NCBI GenBank assembly: GCA_037952775.1
Contig: JBANAY010000003.1
Span: forward strand, 19,344,001-19,408,000
From: Clonostachys chloroleuca
Taxonomy: Eukaryota > Ascomycota > Sordariomycetes > Hypocreales > Bionectriaceae
Length of the DNA stretch: 64,000 nt
Reading direction: 5' to 3'
Shown: positions 11,305 to 24,131 of the stretch, piece by piece
How positions within the stretch are numbered: the first letter of the stretch is position 1
Layout of the letters: each line of letters starts with the position of its first letter
Notes under the pieces: model-generated
What the model was told of the DNA's origin: nothing
The model's input: only the letters and a program-made list of their open reading frames with translations
Databases searched by the model: none
Position numbers and translations under genes: made by a program

Positions 11305-12658
11305 GACTTCCCATTTTCAAGTAGTAGCTCATTTAAATCCGCAATTAGAGGACAATCTCAGGTAAAGTGATGACCACGGGACGATAGGACAGGATTCTGA
11401 TCACCATTGGATGGGTCTCGTGGCGTTGGGTCTGTCACAGGCCGTGTATCTCGAAAACCGGATCCTGGTGGGTATAATTCAGTACAATGGCCATCAACGG
11501 CTTCCTTTGGGGCTAGTGACGTGGCTCTGTATCGTTGTCTCAATTAAAATCATGAGTACCACGCTCCTGGACATACCAATCCCATGTGTGGAAGTGCTAG
11601 TCTGCGACACATTTGATGAAGGAAGCGTGGTTCGCAGCTCTGACGCCGATAACAGTCGGACTTAGCAGAAGGGGACAATCTTGTCCATGAAACTAGCACC
11701 AAGAGGAGGCCTGATAGTCGCACACAACTGATACAAGCTTCGGTGATGAAGGGTGGGAATCAAGGGGATTCAGAGACGAATCTAGAGTTCATTGGCGATA
11801 GGTTGACGCTAGTTAGCCATGCCCTCGCAAGCCTTGTCAACCAGGAAATCGGTACGCCGACAATTTGGGCGGCAGGTTTGTAAAGCCTGAAGATTCATCT
11901 TAGGTGAGACAAAGTTCGTCGTTGAAATTACCCTGTCACGTGGGTTCTGTGAGAAGGAAGGTGCAACTGATCTCTGCCTCCCTGAGTGAGGGAGGAAGGT
12001 TTAAAGGACGGGCGGGGTAATGCCTCATACAAAGAGCGCATAACCCACGTTCATTGTCCTTTGTGGTTATTCCCTATTCATTAGGTTGAGATGTCGGGTC
12101 GGGCATTGCTGTTTTATAATTATACTCGCACTCTCATCCGTGGTTATTCTTATTCACATGGCGCATCTGCCGACATGAGCCATGACATTCTTCCGTTCTG
12201 ACTCAAAAGCCTCGGGCTTTATTCATTGATTTATCTCAACAATGCCAATTTTACCAACAGAAGCATCACCCGCCAAAGGATCACATCAGCCTCATTTAAC
12301 TTTTCCAAGATTCACAGGGATCTCAAGCCACGATTATTCTCCATAAGTCTCTCATTTAGTCCAGCCGTTAGGCGGCCAGATCATTAACAACTATCTATCT
12401 CATTACATATGAATCCCTGCAATCCCTCCTCGCCCCCAAAGGAAAAACAGAACACTCTCAAAGGGCATTCGACCGTACAAGTGTAGCGGTATGTGAAGCA
12501 TAAAAGTCCATCGTTGTGTTGTCAGTCATACAAGCATAGGTCCGATATTCCGACCATCGGTATCAAAAGGTGAAGTCATTAAAATATTACAAACAGATAA
12601 GCAACGCGAGGGAAAGGTGAAGGGAATGGTCCCAGATTGGGAAGTGAACAGAAGTCGT
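11305..12658. other. Intergenic, AT-rich in part
   Basis: No gene recognised. The portion nearest 12659 is probably the 3' UTR of the RGS gene. Confidence 0.5.
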
Positions 12659-14480
12659 CTATGCAGAATTGCCAGACACCTCTAATGAATCGATCGAGTC
12701 CATGGAGCGGCGTGCCTTGACGTATTTGGGCCAGGTGTTGGTCAAGACAAGATACTTGATGTGCATCTCGGCGTCGTCGAAAACGTCTTCACCGAAATCT
12801 TGAGGAATGGCGCCCCAAAAACGGACTTTGTCCATCATGCCTTCCTTGGCAGATCTAGTCGTCTCCGTCAAGACAATGGCTGCCTCAGAGTTTGTGGAAG
12901 CAGCATCGTTCTTCCCATCAATGCGCCAATTAGCGGTCTCGAAAGGAAGGGCTGGGTCAGGCGCAGGCTCGTCGCCGTAGAGGATTCGTGCAGCATTCTC
13001 AAATATAGTAGAGAGCTTCTTAAAATCAATGGATGAAAGGTTGATTTGGAATTCAGCACCTCGGCTACTGATGAAGTCGGTGTAGATATGGAGTGCCTCT
13101 TCAAAGCTAGCACGCTCATCAACATCGTCACCGTCATCTCGGTCGCCAATGCGACGACCGTCCGACAGCTTGATACCATAATGCTTAACCTTCCACTCCG
13201 CAACACGGCGAAGGAAGGCGATGTTTTCACCAGAGAAATCTTTAAGGGCAGAGAATTGTTGCAGTGGCTCTGGGTTTTTCACGAGAGTATGCTCGAGCGC
13301 ATCCATGGTCAAGACACTGCTACCAGATGAACCGATCGAGGCGGCCTTCTTTCGAGGCTTTCCTGGAATCCAAGACGCGTGTGTGCTTCCAGTATCAAGC
13401 GACCCGTTGCCGTTGAGCTTATTGCGGGCTTCCCAGCGAGCAATAGACTCCAATGTCTCCTGTCGAAGCGTTTGGTGCTTCACCACCTCCCAGCAAGGCA
13501 GGAAAATGGTGAAGATCTCAATGATCATGATCGAGATAGCAATCCTAAACAAGGTTAGCGACGATACCGACTAGAAGGGGGTATGGTGAGAAGCATACCA
13601 TTGGGGGGGATGAAGTATTGGTTAACAACACCCATCTGGGGAACATAAAGAGCGACAAGCCACATTGGGGTAGCATGAAGAGAAGCAATACAGCACCCAA
13701 TGGTCTGTACCCTCCATCCAAGGCTATCGTGAAGACCTCGAGCCTTCCAAAGAATATAGGGAGCAACGAGCCAGGCCCAGATGCACTGCCAGAAGACGGA
13801 CGGCCACCACTCCCAGCCCACCTTGGCCTGTGCCGCTTGCTCCTCGGGAGTTCCGTGGGTCTCGGTTCCTGGAACGCCGAAGCTGGGATGGAACTTCCGG
13901 GAAACGAGGAACATTATAAGTGTCAAGAAGAACTAAGCCAACATCAGCACGTGCTTGGGTTTTCGGGAATTTCTTAGAGGTGGGGCTTTCTTACCTGGAT
14001 GGCCATTCCAGTGCCAACAACTGCCAGCATTCTTGTCGTGTAGTCGAGTGCCTTGTATCGTTGAAGCAACGTCTTCTTGCCGGTCTGTGGCACTCGCTTC
14101 TCCATGGTATCCGATCGAATAAATCGCTTCTGCATCTCTGCGACATATAGAAAACGAGAGTTGGAGGCGTGGAACAGGGCAATGCCGAAAGGTAGCCAGA
14201 TGCCCATGATCCAGAACTCAACACCAGCAGCCATCCACTTGCCGTACAGATAACCAAATTGGACGGCAAGCCAATAAATGTGCAGTAAAATGACGGAGCC
14301 AAACGACAATGCCAAGCCACGGATCCTCAGGATGGGCATATCGCGTTTCCTGTACAAAAATACCATGCCTCCGACGAGAATGGCTGTCCAGATGGCAGCA
14401 AAGCAGCAATAAAAGGTGCCCAAGCCATCTAGCTTGAAGTCCTTGGGGGCGCCCGCTCGGATAACAAGCGTCGCGTCCAT
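12659..14480 (-). CDS. Membrane RGS (regulator of G-protein signalling) protein, one-base frame break
   Basis: Three exons are seen: 13995-14480, 13599-13932 and 12659-13544, about 568 residues in all. Introns are 13933-13994 and 13545-13598 (GTATGC to TTTAG). The N-terminal half has about seven membrane segments (for example [19 protein letters not shown]). The C-terminal half holds a split RGS-like fold containing [25 protein letters not shown] and [20 protein letters not shown]. This layout matches fungal 7TM-RGS proteins that speed GTP hydrolysis by G-alpha. The coding sum is one base short of a multiple of three. The break sits at a run of seven C (13603-13609) beside the second donor; with eight C the join would read PPQW then IAISIM. 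An alternative start exists at 14522. Function is by family. Confidence 0.75.
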
Positions 14481-17400
14481 TTTGGTTGGGTGTGAGAACC
14501 TTAGGTCCCAATGAATGAACAAGGTCTGGTCCGCAGGAGCGAGAGAAGACCCAACAAAGGAGGGCAGGGACGAAGAAGATAGTATGAGGGAGGGTGGAGG
14601 TGGGGATTAAAAACCAGACAACGACCACGGAAAGAAACAATGAGATGGCATATCGGAAACCTTATATGCCATGAGTCAAAGGAAGAGAGAAGTAGTGAGA
14701 ACTGTCTAAGAGCTGCACAATATACAACTCGGACAACAAAACCGGGGACCGCACGTAACCCAACATGACGGTAACGAGAACAGGGGCCCCTCGATGGCTG
14801 GAAGTTCACGGCTCGCGCTGTTGGGGCTTCTCGCGTATGGATTGGATTGCTAGGGGGACTTTCCAATTCGACTAGTTAGATCATAGGTAGGCATGTTTGC
14901 CAGACCCAGATGAGAGTGTCGATCATGGTGTGCTTCACCCTTGCTCACAATCAGGACAAGGCTTGGTACCTAGCAAGTGGACACTGACGCCCACCACCGC
15001 ATATGAGGATGTGGATAGGTCACAGGTGTGATTCACGAAAAAGCAATGCCCAAACCAACCCATTTGATCAGTTTTCATGCAGCCCTGCATTAGATCACAG
15101 GCGTCCCGGCTGAATTGAGATGGGCCCCACCGCTTCCCATGTCCCCAGAGGGCCATGATCATGGCTTTTCTCTGGGTGATGGATGTATGGCTCCACTGAT
15201 GGTACCCAGGATGCTTCCGCGTCCCCGATCCGCCCTTTGCTGCTCAATCTCTCGTCCCGATGTCACGGAACAGGGGAGGGGACAGAGCAAGGGAGGAAAC
15301 CACAATCATTCTTTCTTTTGCTACTCTCGTTCCCCTGCCGCATTCGTCCCTCCCTCGCTCTTGTGTCTAGTCCATGGCAGCTGATCATGGTATCAGTCAT
15401 TTCACCTCCGTGGGGGCCCGATGCCGTCCCCAGAGCGTAAGGCCTGGCTAGCTTTGCCCGGCTCTTTTCTTTCTTTTTTTCCTCTAGCGATAAATCAGAT
15501 GGCTTTCCTAGGCTCGGCTCCTCTATGTACCCTGGCAGTTCAGTCAAGGATGGCATTCTAGCGGGCCGAGACAAACCTGACAGGGGATTACCCCTGTTCT
15601 CTACTGTCGGAAACACAACATCGCGCAGTATGCGATTTTGCCATCACATTCGCCGGTGAGGAGTTTCCTCGTGTATGTCTCATTTGTCATTATAAAAAAA
15701 CACGCGGGAAACTGAGCTAGCAAAAGAAAACGGTAGAGCGATCCAGGCCAAGTCGGTCCTTCTCTAGTGAAAGGTGTTTAAGAGATGTGAAATCAGTGTC
15801 TCAGGGCAACAGTCGCCAGCCGCCAACAACGATGTTGAAGTAGGTATAAGACGATTCATCGACGAAAGATTCATCTGAACTGCATATAGCACAACGAAGG
15901 TATGAATCAAGATAGCACGAATGAAGAACGAAGCGAGCTTCCGGCAATGGTTGATTTCCCTTCTCATTGTTCCCCCGCTTGATGTTGAAAAGCATTGCTT
16001 TTTCTTCCGCCCTGCATTCAGAGCAGGCATACATACAGTATATTCACGCAACTACACGCGTAAGACACACGAGCACCTCTTACCCCATCTAGATAAGGTC
16101 TCAATGAGCAAAATTATCGGAAGCTGCATCTCAACCCGGCCAATAGCAGGTCCTTGCGCATGACGTCTAGCCCCCCACGACTGGAGATGTGCCGATCTCT
16201 GAGCGCCGAGGTCCTGTGAACAAACCTGAGATGACCCTGTCAAGCAGTGACTGGTCAGGTTTCATACAACACTACACTCGAAGAGTAAGAGCCAGCCAAG
16301 GCAGCATAGCGCATTAATCGATGTGATTGCGAATTTGCGATGATGAATATGTTTGGTATCAACTAGCAACCACAACCGGTTGAGAGGGGGAGCCACTGAA
16401 CCTTAAACTGGAAGTTTCTTGCCAGCTCAGCGCTGTTAGCAGAAATCTCTGGATGTTTTGCATCCATCAATCCAGACGGACAAACAGCCATCTAGCTTCG
16501 TCTCTATTAGCGCATTGGCAAGTGCTCCGGGGCCCCCTTGTAGAATGAGATGGCCCATCTGGGTATGTATATCTTAGCGCTACAAGGTCCTCCCCTACCC
16601 ATGGACGGTGCCATGCTGTGATCGTCGCAGTTCCCGATAATTCTCGCGCTGGGTCCTCTCCAATCGTGGAGTATACAGCGAGGAAATATGCCATGACCTC
16701 ATCAAGAGTGTTCAAACCTGACTAAGAGTAGTATTTCGTCCGCCCTTCTCTGATCTCTTGGGCTTGGCGGACTGGACTCGAACGCTTGCGTGTCCGAACA
16801 GTCCGGTGCTCTCTGGCGATGTCTCATCTGAGCGGTTAAACCTGCGGGAGCCAACGGGAACTCGACCAGTCAACTCACTCAATCACATCCTCATGCCTTA
16901 TCACACTATCTAGTTCATCTCCCTTCCAATGAGCACGCTTGGCAAATAGACTTGCCTCTAAGGGCGAGGATAAGGATGCTCTGCGCAGGCACTTGTGCGT
17001 ATTTCGCCAGTGTCTCACTTTTGACAGCTTCGACGGTGCACCTTGGCGCATTCAACCTGCAGCTTAATCACTTAGCTCCCGCGCAAAGCCCATCCACGGC
17101 GGAGAGGACAGAGGAGAAGGTCAAGAGGGTCTTCCACCCTTGTCCCCGCCCCTGCTCACCGGTCCACAGCACCGTCAGGTCAGTCGAAGAGTTCTCATCA
17201 CGCACAGCCGGTCGATTAGGCCAGGCGTCGTCTAGTGCAATGTGTATTGCCGATCCTCATCCCCCATCCTGCCCACTTGCAAAATGTAATCCTTTCATTC
17301 GTCTAGATGGGGTCAACCATCGTAAGGGTTTCCATCTGGATGGAACATTTCAGCTCAATCTAAGTTTTCGCCCTTAGTTCCAACTAAATGCCATTTTTTT

Positions 17401-19634
17401 TCCCGGATTGTCATCAGATGCATGAGCTAGACGAGGGTATAGGAAAATGAACAGAGGCTAGAGTCCATGCCGTCTGCGCCTGGAGAGAGCTGAATCACGC
17501 GTGCCAGGCAACCAGACAAGGCAAGCAAAAGGAAAGATTAAGCAGAAATTTATATCCACATAATGACGTTGATTAGAACAGCGTACACTTCACAGACCGA
17601 TTTTCGCGGAAACCCATAGACGCTGCCGCTGCCAGCAACTCAACTTGGTAGACGCCAATTAATTGCCGATAGATATTAGTTGGACTCTTCATTCTTGACT
17701 TCGGTAAATTCAACATTACAACCATTCCGACTCAATGTCATTCCGTTATCGAACCAGGGGCCAAGCCGCAATATCCTTTGGTGTTGTAGGGTGGCAGATA
17801 CATTACCTATGCTTCAATCACAGGGGCTCAGACCTCTTCGTTCACAATGGGAATAGTTCAAGGAGGGGCATCTCCTCGATTCTCGATACCCCTAAAGATC
17901 TGTTCAAACCCAGCTTCAGTACTACGTAAGTAATTTTCCAATTGAAATTTCTTTATACCACAGCCTACTAACAGTGACATCCAGCATATATCCAGTGGAT
18001 ATCCGACTGACAGGACCACTATCAGATGATTTCCATGGGTCAAAGCAACAAGAATACTAATCCTGAAAGGAACAATTGCTCATCTCGTGATATCAGGGTC
18101 ACTACCTAGGCAGAGCCGACACCGCATCCTCCCGCTGTTTCTTTAGGGGACACATGAGGAACATCGCGCCCCCCACCGGTTTGGAGAGGGAAAAAGGAAA
18201 AATGCAATTTCGATAAGCGCCCCGAGCGGCGAGAATTGTGAAGCAGCTGCTAGTCTGAAGAGGCGTTCCGGTGCTCAGACTGCTAGACGAATCAAAGTCC
18301 AGCTTGAGAGACACGACATCCGCCACCCACCGTTGTTGCCGTGCCGCCGCAGCTTTTGTACGCGTGTGCTCTGCGTTCTCGCATATTGATACGAGCGCGA
18401 TTCAAAGTGACAGTCGGATAAGACATGCCCCGCAGTCTGTCGTGGTGTTATTACGTGTTTATCCATCTTCTCCAATGTGCTAGCACCTACTGATCGGCAC
18501 ATGCAAGGGATCACTCATATGCGAATGACACTCAAACGGTGCATAGTACTAAAGTGCCTTCCAAGCGAAGACGCTCATGTCATCGCCATCATTCGTCCAA
18601 ATCCTATCGTCTAGACGCTCAAGCCTCCTCTGCAACGAAAAGGAGCTATCAAGGGAGCTCTTGGTATCCCAAGGAAGAACAATCGTCAGGATGTGATACA
18701 GGCATGCTTTGCACCTCAGAACGGTTCCGATAGCCAGCTCTCATCAACAGATAAGAACGGTCTCTAGTCAGTGTGAGGCCATCATTGCATCATCACCAAC
18801 TGGATTAAGAACATGCGGTGACCAAAGCGCACTGACAGCCGCCATTTCCGTATCCTTCTCTTTTTTTTCGAATATGCCCTCGACCCATTTGGGAGTCTTT
18901 CCGTGTCTCTTTCATGAAGTCTTGTGTCAGGAGCTGGAACCCAGCGTCTTTGTGATCTAATGTCTAGCTAGCTACCCTAGAGAGTAGTTTAGGTTCGAAA
19001 CATCAATCTCCTCGACCACCCGCAGTACCTCTGTTTTATCCAGTGGGCTGTGTCTCCTGGTTTGCGCCCTCTTTCCCGTCTTTCTTCATCCCATTGGGTC
19101 ATTTCATTAGAAAGGTGACTCTAGGCCTGGGTATATAATTTGCAGGATAATGCGCTCCGCCTTATACGAAATGAGCTGGCAGAGCTATCACAATGTACCC
19201 TAGGTCGTCAGTAAAATTGAAAAAAAAAAAAAAAAAAAAAAAAAGAAGGAACAGCTGGTTCGGTGAACTCATCCTACTTATGCTTATTAGCAGGCATTTC
19301 ACACGACTTTGGCACAACACTGGGCACAATACTGGCTCCAGCTTGGTTGCTGTGGTTGGATTTGGTGCTTGCCAGAAGCCGCATTCGGGAGGTAGAGCTC
19401 TCGACCCACTTTGGTTTCAAGCTCACGCCTACATGTGATACCAATCTTAAACAGCTCGATCAGCACACCAATCGCGACGCGGCGAATCGCGACACAACCA
19501 CTCTCACCAATTGAGCCTCGAAGAAGCTGCGGTACAGTTCTCCCGACTGTCTAGATCGCATCGACTGGACCGATTACGCGTTACGCGTGCATCTCAAGTC
19601 ACACCCCATACCCGGCTCCCTCGCAGCTATCACC
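14481..19634. other. Gene-poor 5.1-kb stretch
   Basis: No frame on either strand has clear coding character or domain motifs. Some frames of 80-140 codons (for example plus strand 16952-17377) are low-complexity and unconvincing. A 7-bp stem (CGGACTG/CAGTCCG) surrounds about 16766-16806. A run of 25 A occupies 19220-19244, about 390 bp before the BTB gene. The first few hundred bases hold the RGS promoter. Confidence 0.5.
19220..19244. repeat. Poly-A run of 25
   Basis: An uninterrupted mononucleotide run lies in the upstream region of the BTB gene. It is likely length-variable between isolates and error-prone in assembly. Confidence 0.9.
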
Positions 19635-20647
19635 ATGTCGCAAGAGTACGAGAGTGTCGATGTCGCCGAAGAGTCGACAGCCAATCCCGGCAATGATGTC
19701 GAAATGGAGGAAGGCGCCTCTGGTGCGGCAAACGGCGACGAAGATGGAGCACTGGTTGAGATCCCCCTCCCCGACGACAGCGCGGTTGCGCCAGCGAGAC
19801 CTACATTTGCGAGCTATCTGATGAGCCCAGTTGTTTACTTGATTGTTGGATCAGAGGAGCCTGTCACGCTTACAGTCCACCAAGACCTTTTGACGCAGTC
19901 CCCGCACTTCCAAGAAGCGTGCAATATGTTCATAGACGATGGCTCGGTAAGCTTCTTTCCATCGGCCGGACGCGCTCTGCGCATCCCAGAGTGCGTCAGT
20001 TCTCTGACCTCAGGGTGTTGCGCACACTAGATACGTCAAATAGAGCTCCCCGACGAAAGCATTGAGGCTGTCGGGTGCTTCCTCGAGTTTCTATACACCG
20101 GCGAATACTTTCCCAGGAAGCTGCCAGGACAGCGCGTCCTCGAGTCCGATCCAAGCCTTCCTACAGTCGACGACAGCGGCGACCAGCTGCTCAAGCATGC
20201 GCGCGTCTACACAATCGCCGAGAAGTACGGTGTCGACAAGCTCAAGACCCTGGCGAGCTCCAAGATTCACTGCGTCAACTCTACGGCCAAGGGCGAGATT
20301 GCCTACGCCCGCTACGTCTACGGCTACACTCGGATCGACGATGCCCACATGCGCGCGCCCATCGCAAGCTTCTGGGCTACCCGCTCGCACACCCTGCGGT
20401 CCGAGGCCGAGGAGGAGTTCAAATCGTTGTGCTTGGAATACCCCCAGTTCGGATACGATGTGCTCAGTATGTCTACCCCGCCACCGTCCCAGCTTCATAT
20501 CAATGTATCACTCCAATTGAGCTCTGCTAACACTATTCCTCTACAGCTCGTGTACTAGACGACAAGGCCAAGCGGGAACGACACGAAAAGATGCACCCGG
20601 TGACCGGAAGCGGTCGGAAGCGCGCTCGCCAGAGCAGCGGTGCTTAG
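19635..20647 (+). CDS. BTB/POZ domain protein
   Basis: Three exons (19635-19946, 20031-20466, 20547-20647) encode 282 residues. Introns run GTAAGC to CACTAG and GTATGT to CTACAG. An acidic N-terminus of about 55 residues precedes a BTB/POZ fold. The fold includes VVYLIVGSEEPVTLTVHQD, LTQSPHFQEACNMF, the IRQIELPDESIEAVGCFLEFLYTGEY core and KHARVYTIAEKYGVDKL. The C-terminus is basic (GSGRKRARQS) and may be a nuclear signal. Fungal proteins of this class typically dimerise or act as Cullin-3 adaptors, but partners are unknown. An in-frame ATG at 19587 would add 16 residues; 19635 is chosen for its CACC ATG context. The product is probably intact. Confidence 0.85.
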
Positions 20648-21458
20648 GCTTCCGATCTGTTTGCGCAATTCTTTCAGTTCCTTTTTTTTTTTTTTTTTTA
20701 AATTTTTTTTTTAATTTTTTTTTAATTTTTTTATATATATATATTTATATATATATACATTCACCGCGCAACTTGTGGTTCAGATCGCATGTGGTATTCG
20801 ATCACCAATATTCACATAGTAACTTTACCGAGTCGGTCTTGAATGAAGGACAGTTGGCTAGACTGTTCGCTATGTCTATTGGAGTTAGATTTGAAGCTTA
20901 TTTGCAGACGTCATGGGTTGATATAGTAAGAATGCATGGGAGATTTTAGCAGTGTACAATACGGCGTTATTCAAGTCGGATTGCAATGATAGAATGGAGT
21001 CTTGCGAGCCTACGCAGTTGTACATCCAAGCGATCCTGCCTACAATTATCACTTAATCTATTCTCTTAAGCTATTGTGGACTTGTACCCAGCATTGGAAG
21101 GAATCTGTAATGATTGTTATGAATGTCAACACAGCTAAGATAAGCGACGGGTACTCTTATGGGCCGTGGTACTGGAGAAGCTTGTTTCCAATGTCCTCGG
21201 CACACAGAAGCAATAGTCTCAACATCAATCTCTGGGTGTCTAAATGGAAATTGGATTAGAAAAGGAGAACATTGTCATTACCATATACTTAATCCTCGCG
21301 AGCCTGCCTATAGGCAATATACCATTACCAGGTTCGTGGACAATTAACTTTTGCAGCTATGATACAAGAAGAAAGGAGAGGAGGGACCCCAAAAGACGCC
21401 AATATCGAGTAATAATGTAACAAGAGAACTCCCTGTCCCTCCGCTCCGTGAAGCGCTT
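20648..21458. other. Convergent intergenic region, BTB gene and Zn2Cys6 factor
   Basis: Apart from the T/AT tract at its start, this holds only the 3' flanks of two convergent genes. No gene recognised. Confidence 0.6.
20682..20758. repeat. T-rich and AT dinucleotide tract
   Basis: A run of about 18 T is followed by AATTTT-type repeats and a TATATA microsatellite, about 35 bp after the BTB stop codon. It probably forms part of the 3' UTR or terminator region. Its length is likely polymorphic. Confidence 0.9.
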
Positions 21459-22802
21459 TTATCGTGCCCGAGTCTGGGGCACCCATCCAACCTGCTCAAT
21501 GGGCCACCTGATATAGAGCCTATACTCCTCATCGAGCAGGTAGTATATCCTCTTGATCAGGTGGATGCTCCAGCCCTCCACCCACCAGTACTTCTCCAGG
21601 TCACGGATCAGGACCGTGTAAAAGGCAAAGACGCAGAGGGCCTCCACGTCGCCGTCCTTGAGGAGCTTGAGGTAGTCGTCGCTGACCATGAACAGCCAGT
21701 TGTAGAAGCCGCGCAGCTTCTGGTCGTCGGCGAACTTGTTGCTCTCCAGGAAGGTGTAGCTCCGCTTCATCGTCTCGACGGCCTCGAGCAGGGTGTCCCG
21801 GCGGGCCTTGTCCCCAGACGAGGCGGTGCGGGAGCGGATGCCGGCCTGGAGCTCCGCGAGGACGCTGTTCTCGTCTGGGGAGTGGGTGCACCAGAACTCG
21901 GCGGATTCGGCGGTGGAGCGGAAGATGAGGGAGACGGCGGAGGAGAGGATGGCCTGCTCCTCAGCTGCGACGAGGGTGTCGATGCCGCGGAGGAGGAAGA
22001 GCCATTGGGGGATGCCGCTGTTGCCGACGAGGAGCATGTCCTCCTCCCTGCGAGGGCTGGCAAGGTTGGTGAAGAGGGTGATGACGCCGAAGAGGAAGAG
22101 GTTGGTGCAGTTCTGGCTGGTGACGGTGGGGATGAGCGGCAGGGCGCCCTTGAGGGATGCGGTGTGGTACTCGGTCGCCTGGGCGAGGAGGAGATCCCTC
22201 CTTGCCGGATCGAACCGGGCTACGTGAAGGGCGGAGAGGGCAAGGATGCCATCCAGGATGTACCGTGTGTGGAAGCCAATCTGCGGTACGAGGACACGCC
22301 AGAGATCACGGACCTGAGGCTCAGTAGCGAATGTGGTGGAGGTAGAGACAGTCCAGTTATGCAGAAGCTCGAGCTCGAGGTTGGCTGGAGCGGCCGCCGG
22401 GGGCGATGAGGACGACGAGCTGTCATCACCCAGGAGGAAATCGCATTTTACATTGCGCTTGAGGCAATTGCGGCAGGAAGGATGATGTTCATCACACTAC
22501 AGATATCAGTGGGTGGTCATCAACGACCGGGAGTGCGGTGTGATACAGGCCAGTGTTGGGAGGCAGTGAGGGGGATGATGCAGACGCCACTCAGGTCAAG
22601 GCAGATAGGGTGCAGTAAAGGTAGAGACGACATGGGCCTCGGGGATATGTGTATTCGAAAGGCAGATTGGGTTGAAATGGTCCTTGGAGCAACATACCTT
22701 GACCTTTCTCGCCTTACACGCCTGGCACCCAGTCCGGGACTTGGTGTGCCACTTCCGTGGAGCTGTCGACGCGGCCTTGCGTTGCGGCAGCTCGGACATC
22801 AT
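21459..22802 (-). CDS. Zn2Cys6 (C6) fungal transcription factor
   Basis: Two exons (22698-22802, 21459-22496) with a 201-nt intron encode 380 residues. The intron interrupts the zinc cluster between CQACKARKVK and CDEHHPSCRNCLKRNVKC. Joined, this gives the full C-x2-C-x6-C-x6-C-x2-C-x6-C binuclear cluster at about residues 26-53. The remainder is a helical C-terminal regulatory region with LWRVLVPQIGFHTRYILDGILALSALH, the pattern of the UPC2-like class of C6 regulators. It should bind DNA in the nucleus; target genes are not evident. The RTA1 gene lies divergently 1.3 kb away and could be a target. An ATG one codon downstream (22799) is equally possible as start. Confidence 0.9.
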
Positions 22803-24131
22803 GTCTTATTGTGTAAGTCTCCCTCTCTAGTACCGAAGGGTTGGTCGCAATCTGGCTGGGAGGGACCGAGTGGACGGACACCTCCTCAATCTAGCTGCAA
22901 GGGAGATCTGATGGAGAGTCGCAGCGGGAAAAATGGCAAGGCAAGATGAGATGGACGAGTCTCTCGCATAAACGAATCTGATTCGCATATCCTCGTACGT
23001 TCTCCTCCATCAGGCGATCTGACGATGGAGGCCCGGGATACGAGATGAGCGAGAATGCGACAAGTACGGACGGAGCCCGGAAACATCGCCAACGCTGATT
23101 ATTTCGGCTCGGACCCAAAACGACATGGAGCCAGGCTTGCCAGGCTTGCCAGGGCCAGTCAGCAGTGGGGCATTCTTCCTTTTGGGTATACGAGTAAAAG
23201 CCAGCTGAAGGACTATTACGTTGTTGCGGATTCTTGTTGAGGCTAACTCGCGGCGCAAAGCGTGGATGGCAGGGGTAGCTGGGATTGAGTCACCCTTCTG
23301 ATTCATTCGTGTATGCGACTCGGAGCCCCAATCGAAGTGATTTTCCAGGGCGTCGGTCAGGCATTGTGTTTGTTGTGGACGTGTGTGTACCGCGAACATA
23401 GTCTAGGGCCATCTCACAAAAATGTCGGAGCCAGGATCTCATCCTTCCAGAGCAATATTCTACGCTGAAGAAGTGAGAAAAAGATCTTTGTTTCGGAAGC
23501 AAGGCTGAGGAATGCCGCCGTTGGAGGCCCGTCATCTAGATAGAGTTAAATGCTGGATCCTTGGTGCGTTACAGCCATGTTTTGGGCCGTCTCACACGTT
23601 GATGCCACTCGCTGCCCCACAGATCACTGGCTGTCCGAGTGTGCGAGAGATACGACGGTCCTCAAGGTGACCCAAAAACGTGGTGGAGGACCAGATTGCC
23701 GATTCTACCGACGAGCCATGCCTGCAAGGCAGTCTTATTTTGGCATAGGCCGCACTCTCCTCGAGCGCATAGCCTCCCTATGACACGGCTGCCCATCTCA
23801 AATTGCTCCATTTTCGGGGAGAAATCTGCCCGGTCAACCCTGCAAACTCCGCAGTCGAGTGTGCTTGGCTCCGTCAAGCGGCCGGATGCAACTCCCGGCT
23901 GGTTGTTGCTGCTATGGAACTGATATTTATCAGATCGCCATGCTGGCTCTCCCTACTTTGCTTTGACCTGTGCACTTAAATTCATCCTCGAGCCGTACGG
24001 TCTTGAGAGAAGTCATACCCGGCTTTCCAGGAGCAAGATCCAACTGTATCCTTCCTGTAACTTCGATTCAGACCTCGTATATACGAATCCAAGACGACCC
24101 CGATTGTTCCGGAGTCTAAAATCACAGGAGA
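22803..24131. other. Divergent intergenic region between the C6 factor and the RTA1 gene
   Basis: Holds both promoters. No convincing gene lies here; the open frames seen are short and lack coding character. Confidence 0.5.

Noticed and set aside
16740..16880. Possible tRNA on the minus strand (TTCGAGTCC-like box)
   Set aside because: The bases around the B-box-like motif do not form a T-arm stem and no matching acceptor stem exists.
16952..17377. 141-codon plus-strand frame
   Set aside because: Pro/Ser/His-rich without motifs; looks like non-coding GC-rich DNA.
21561..22409. 282-codon plus-strand frame
   Set aside because: Exact antisense shadow of the Zn2Cys6 factor; Gly/Glu/Val-rich composition is a GC-bias artefact.
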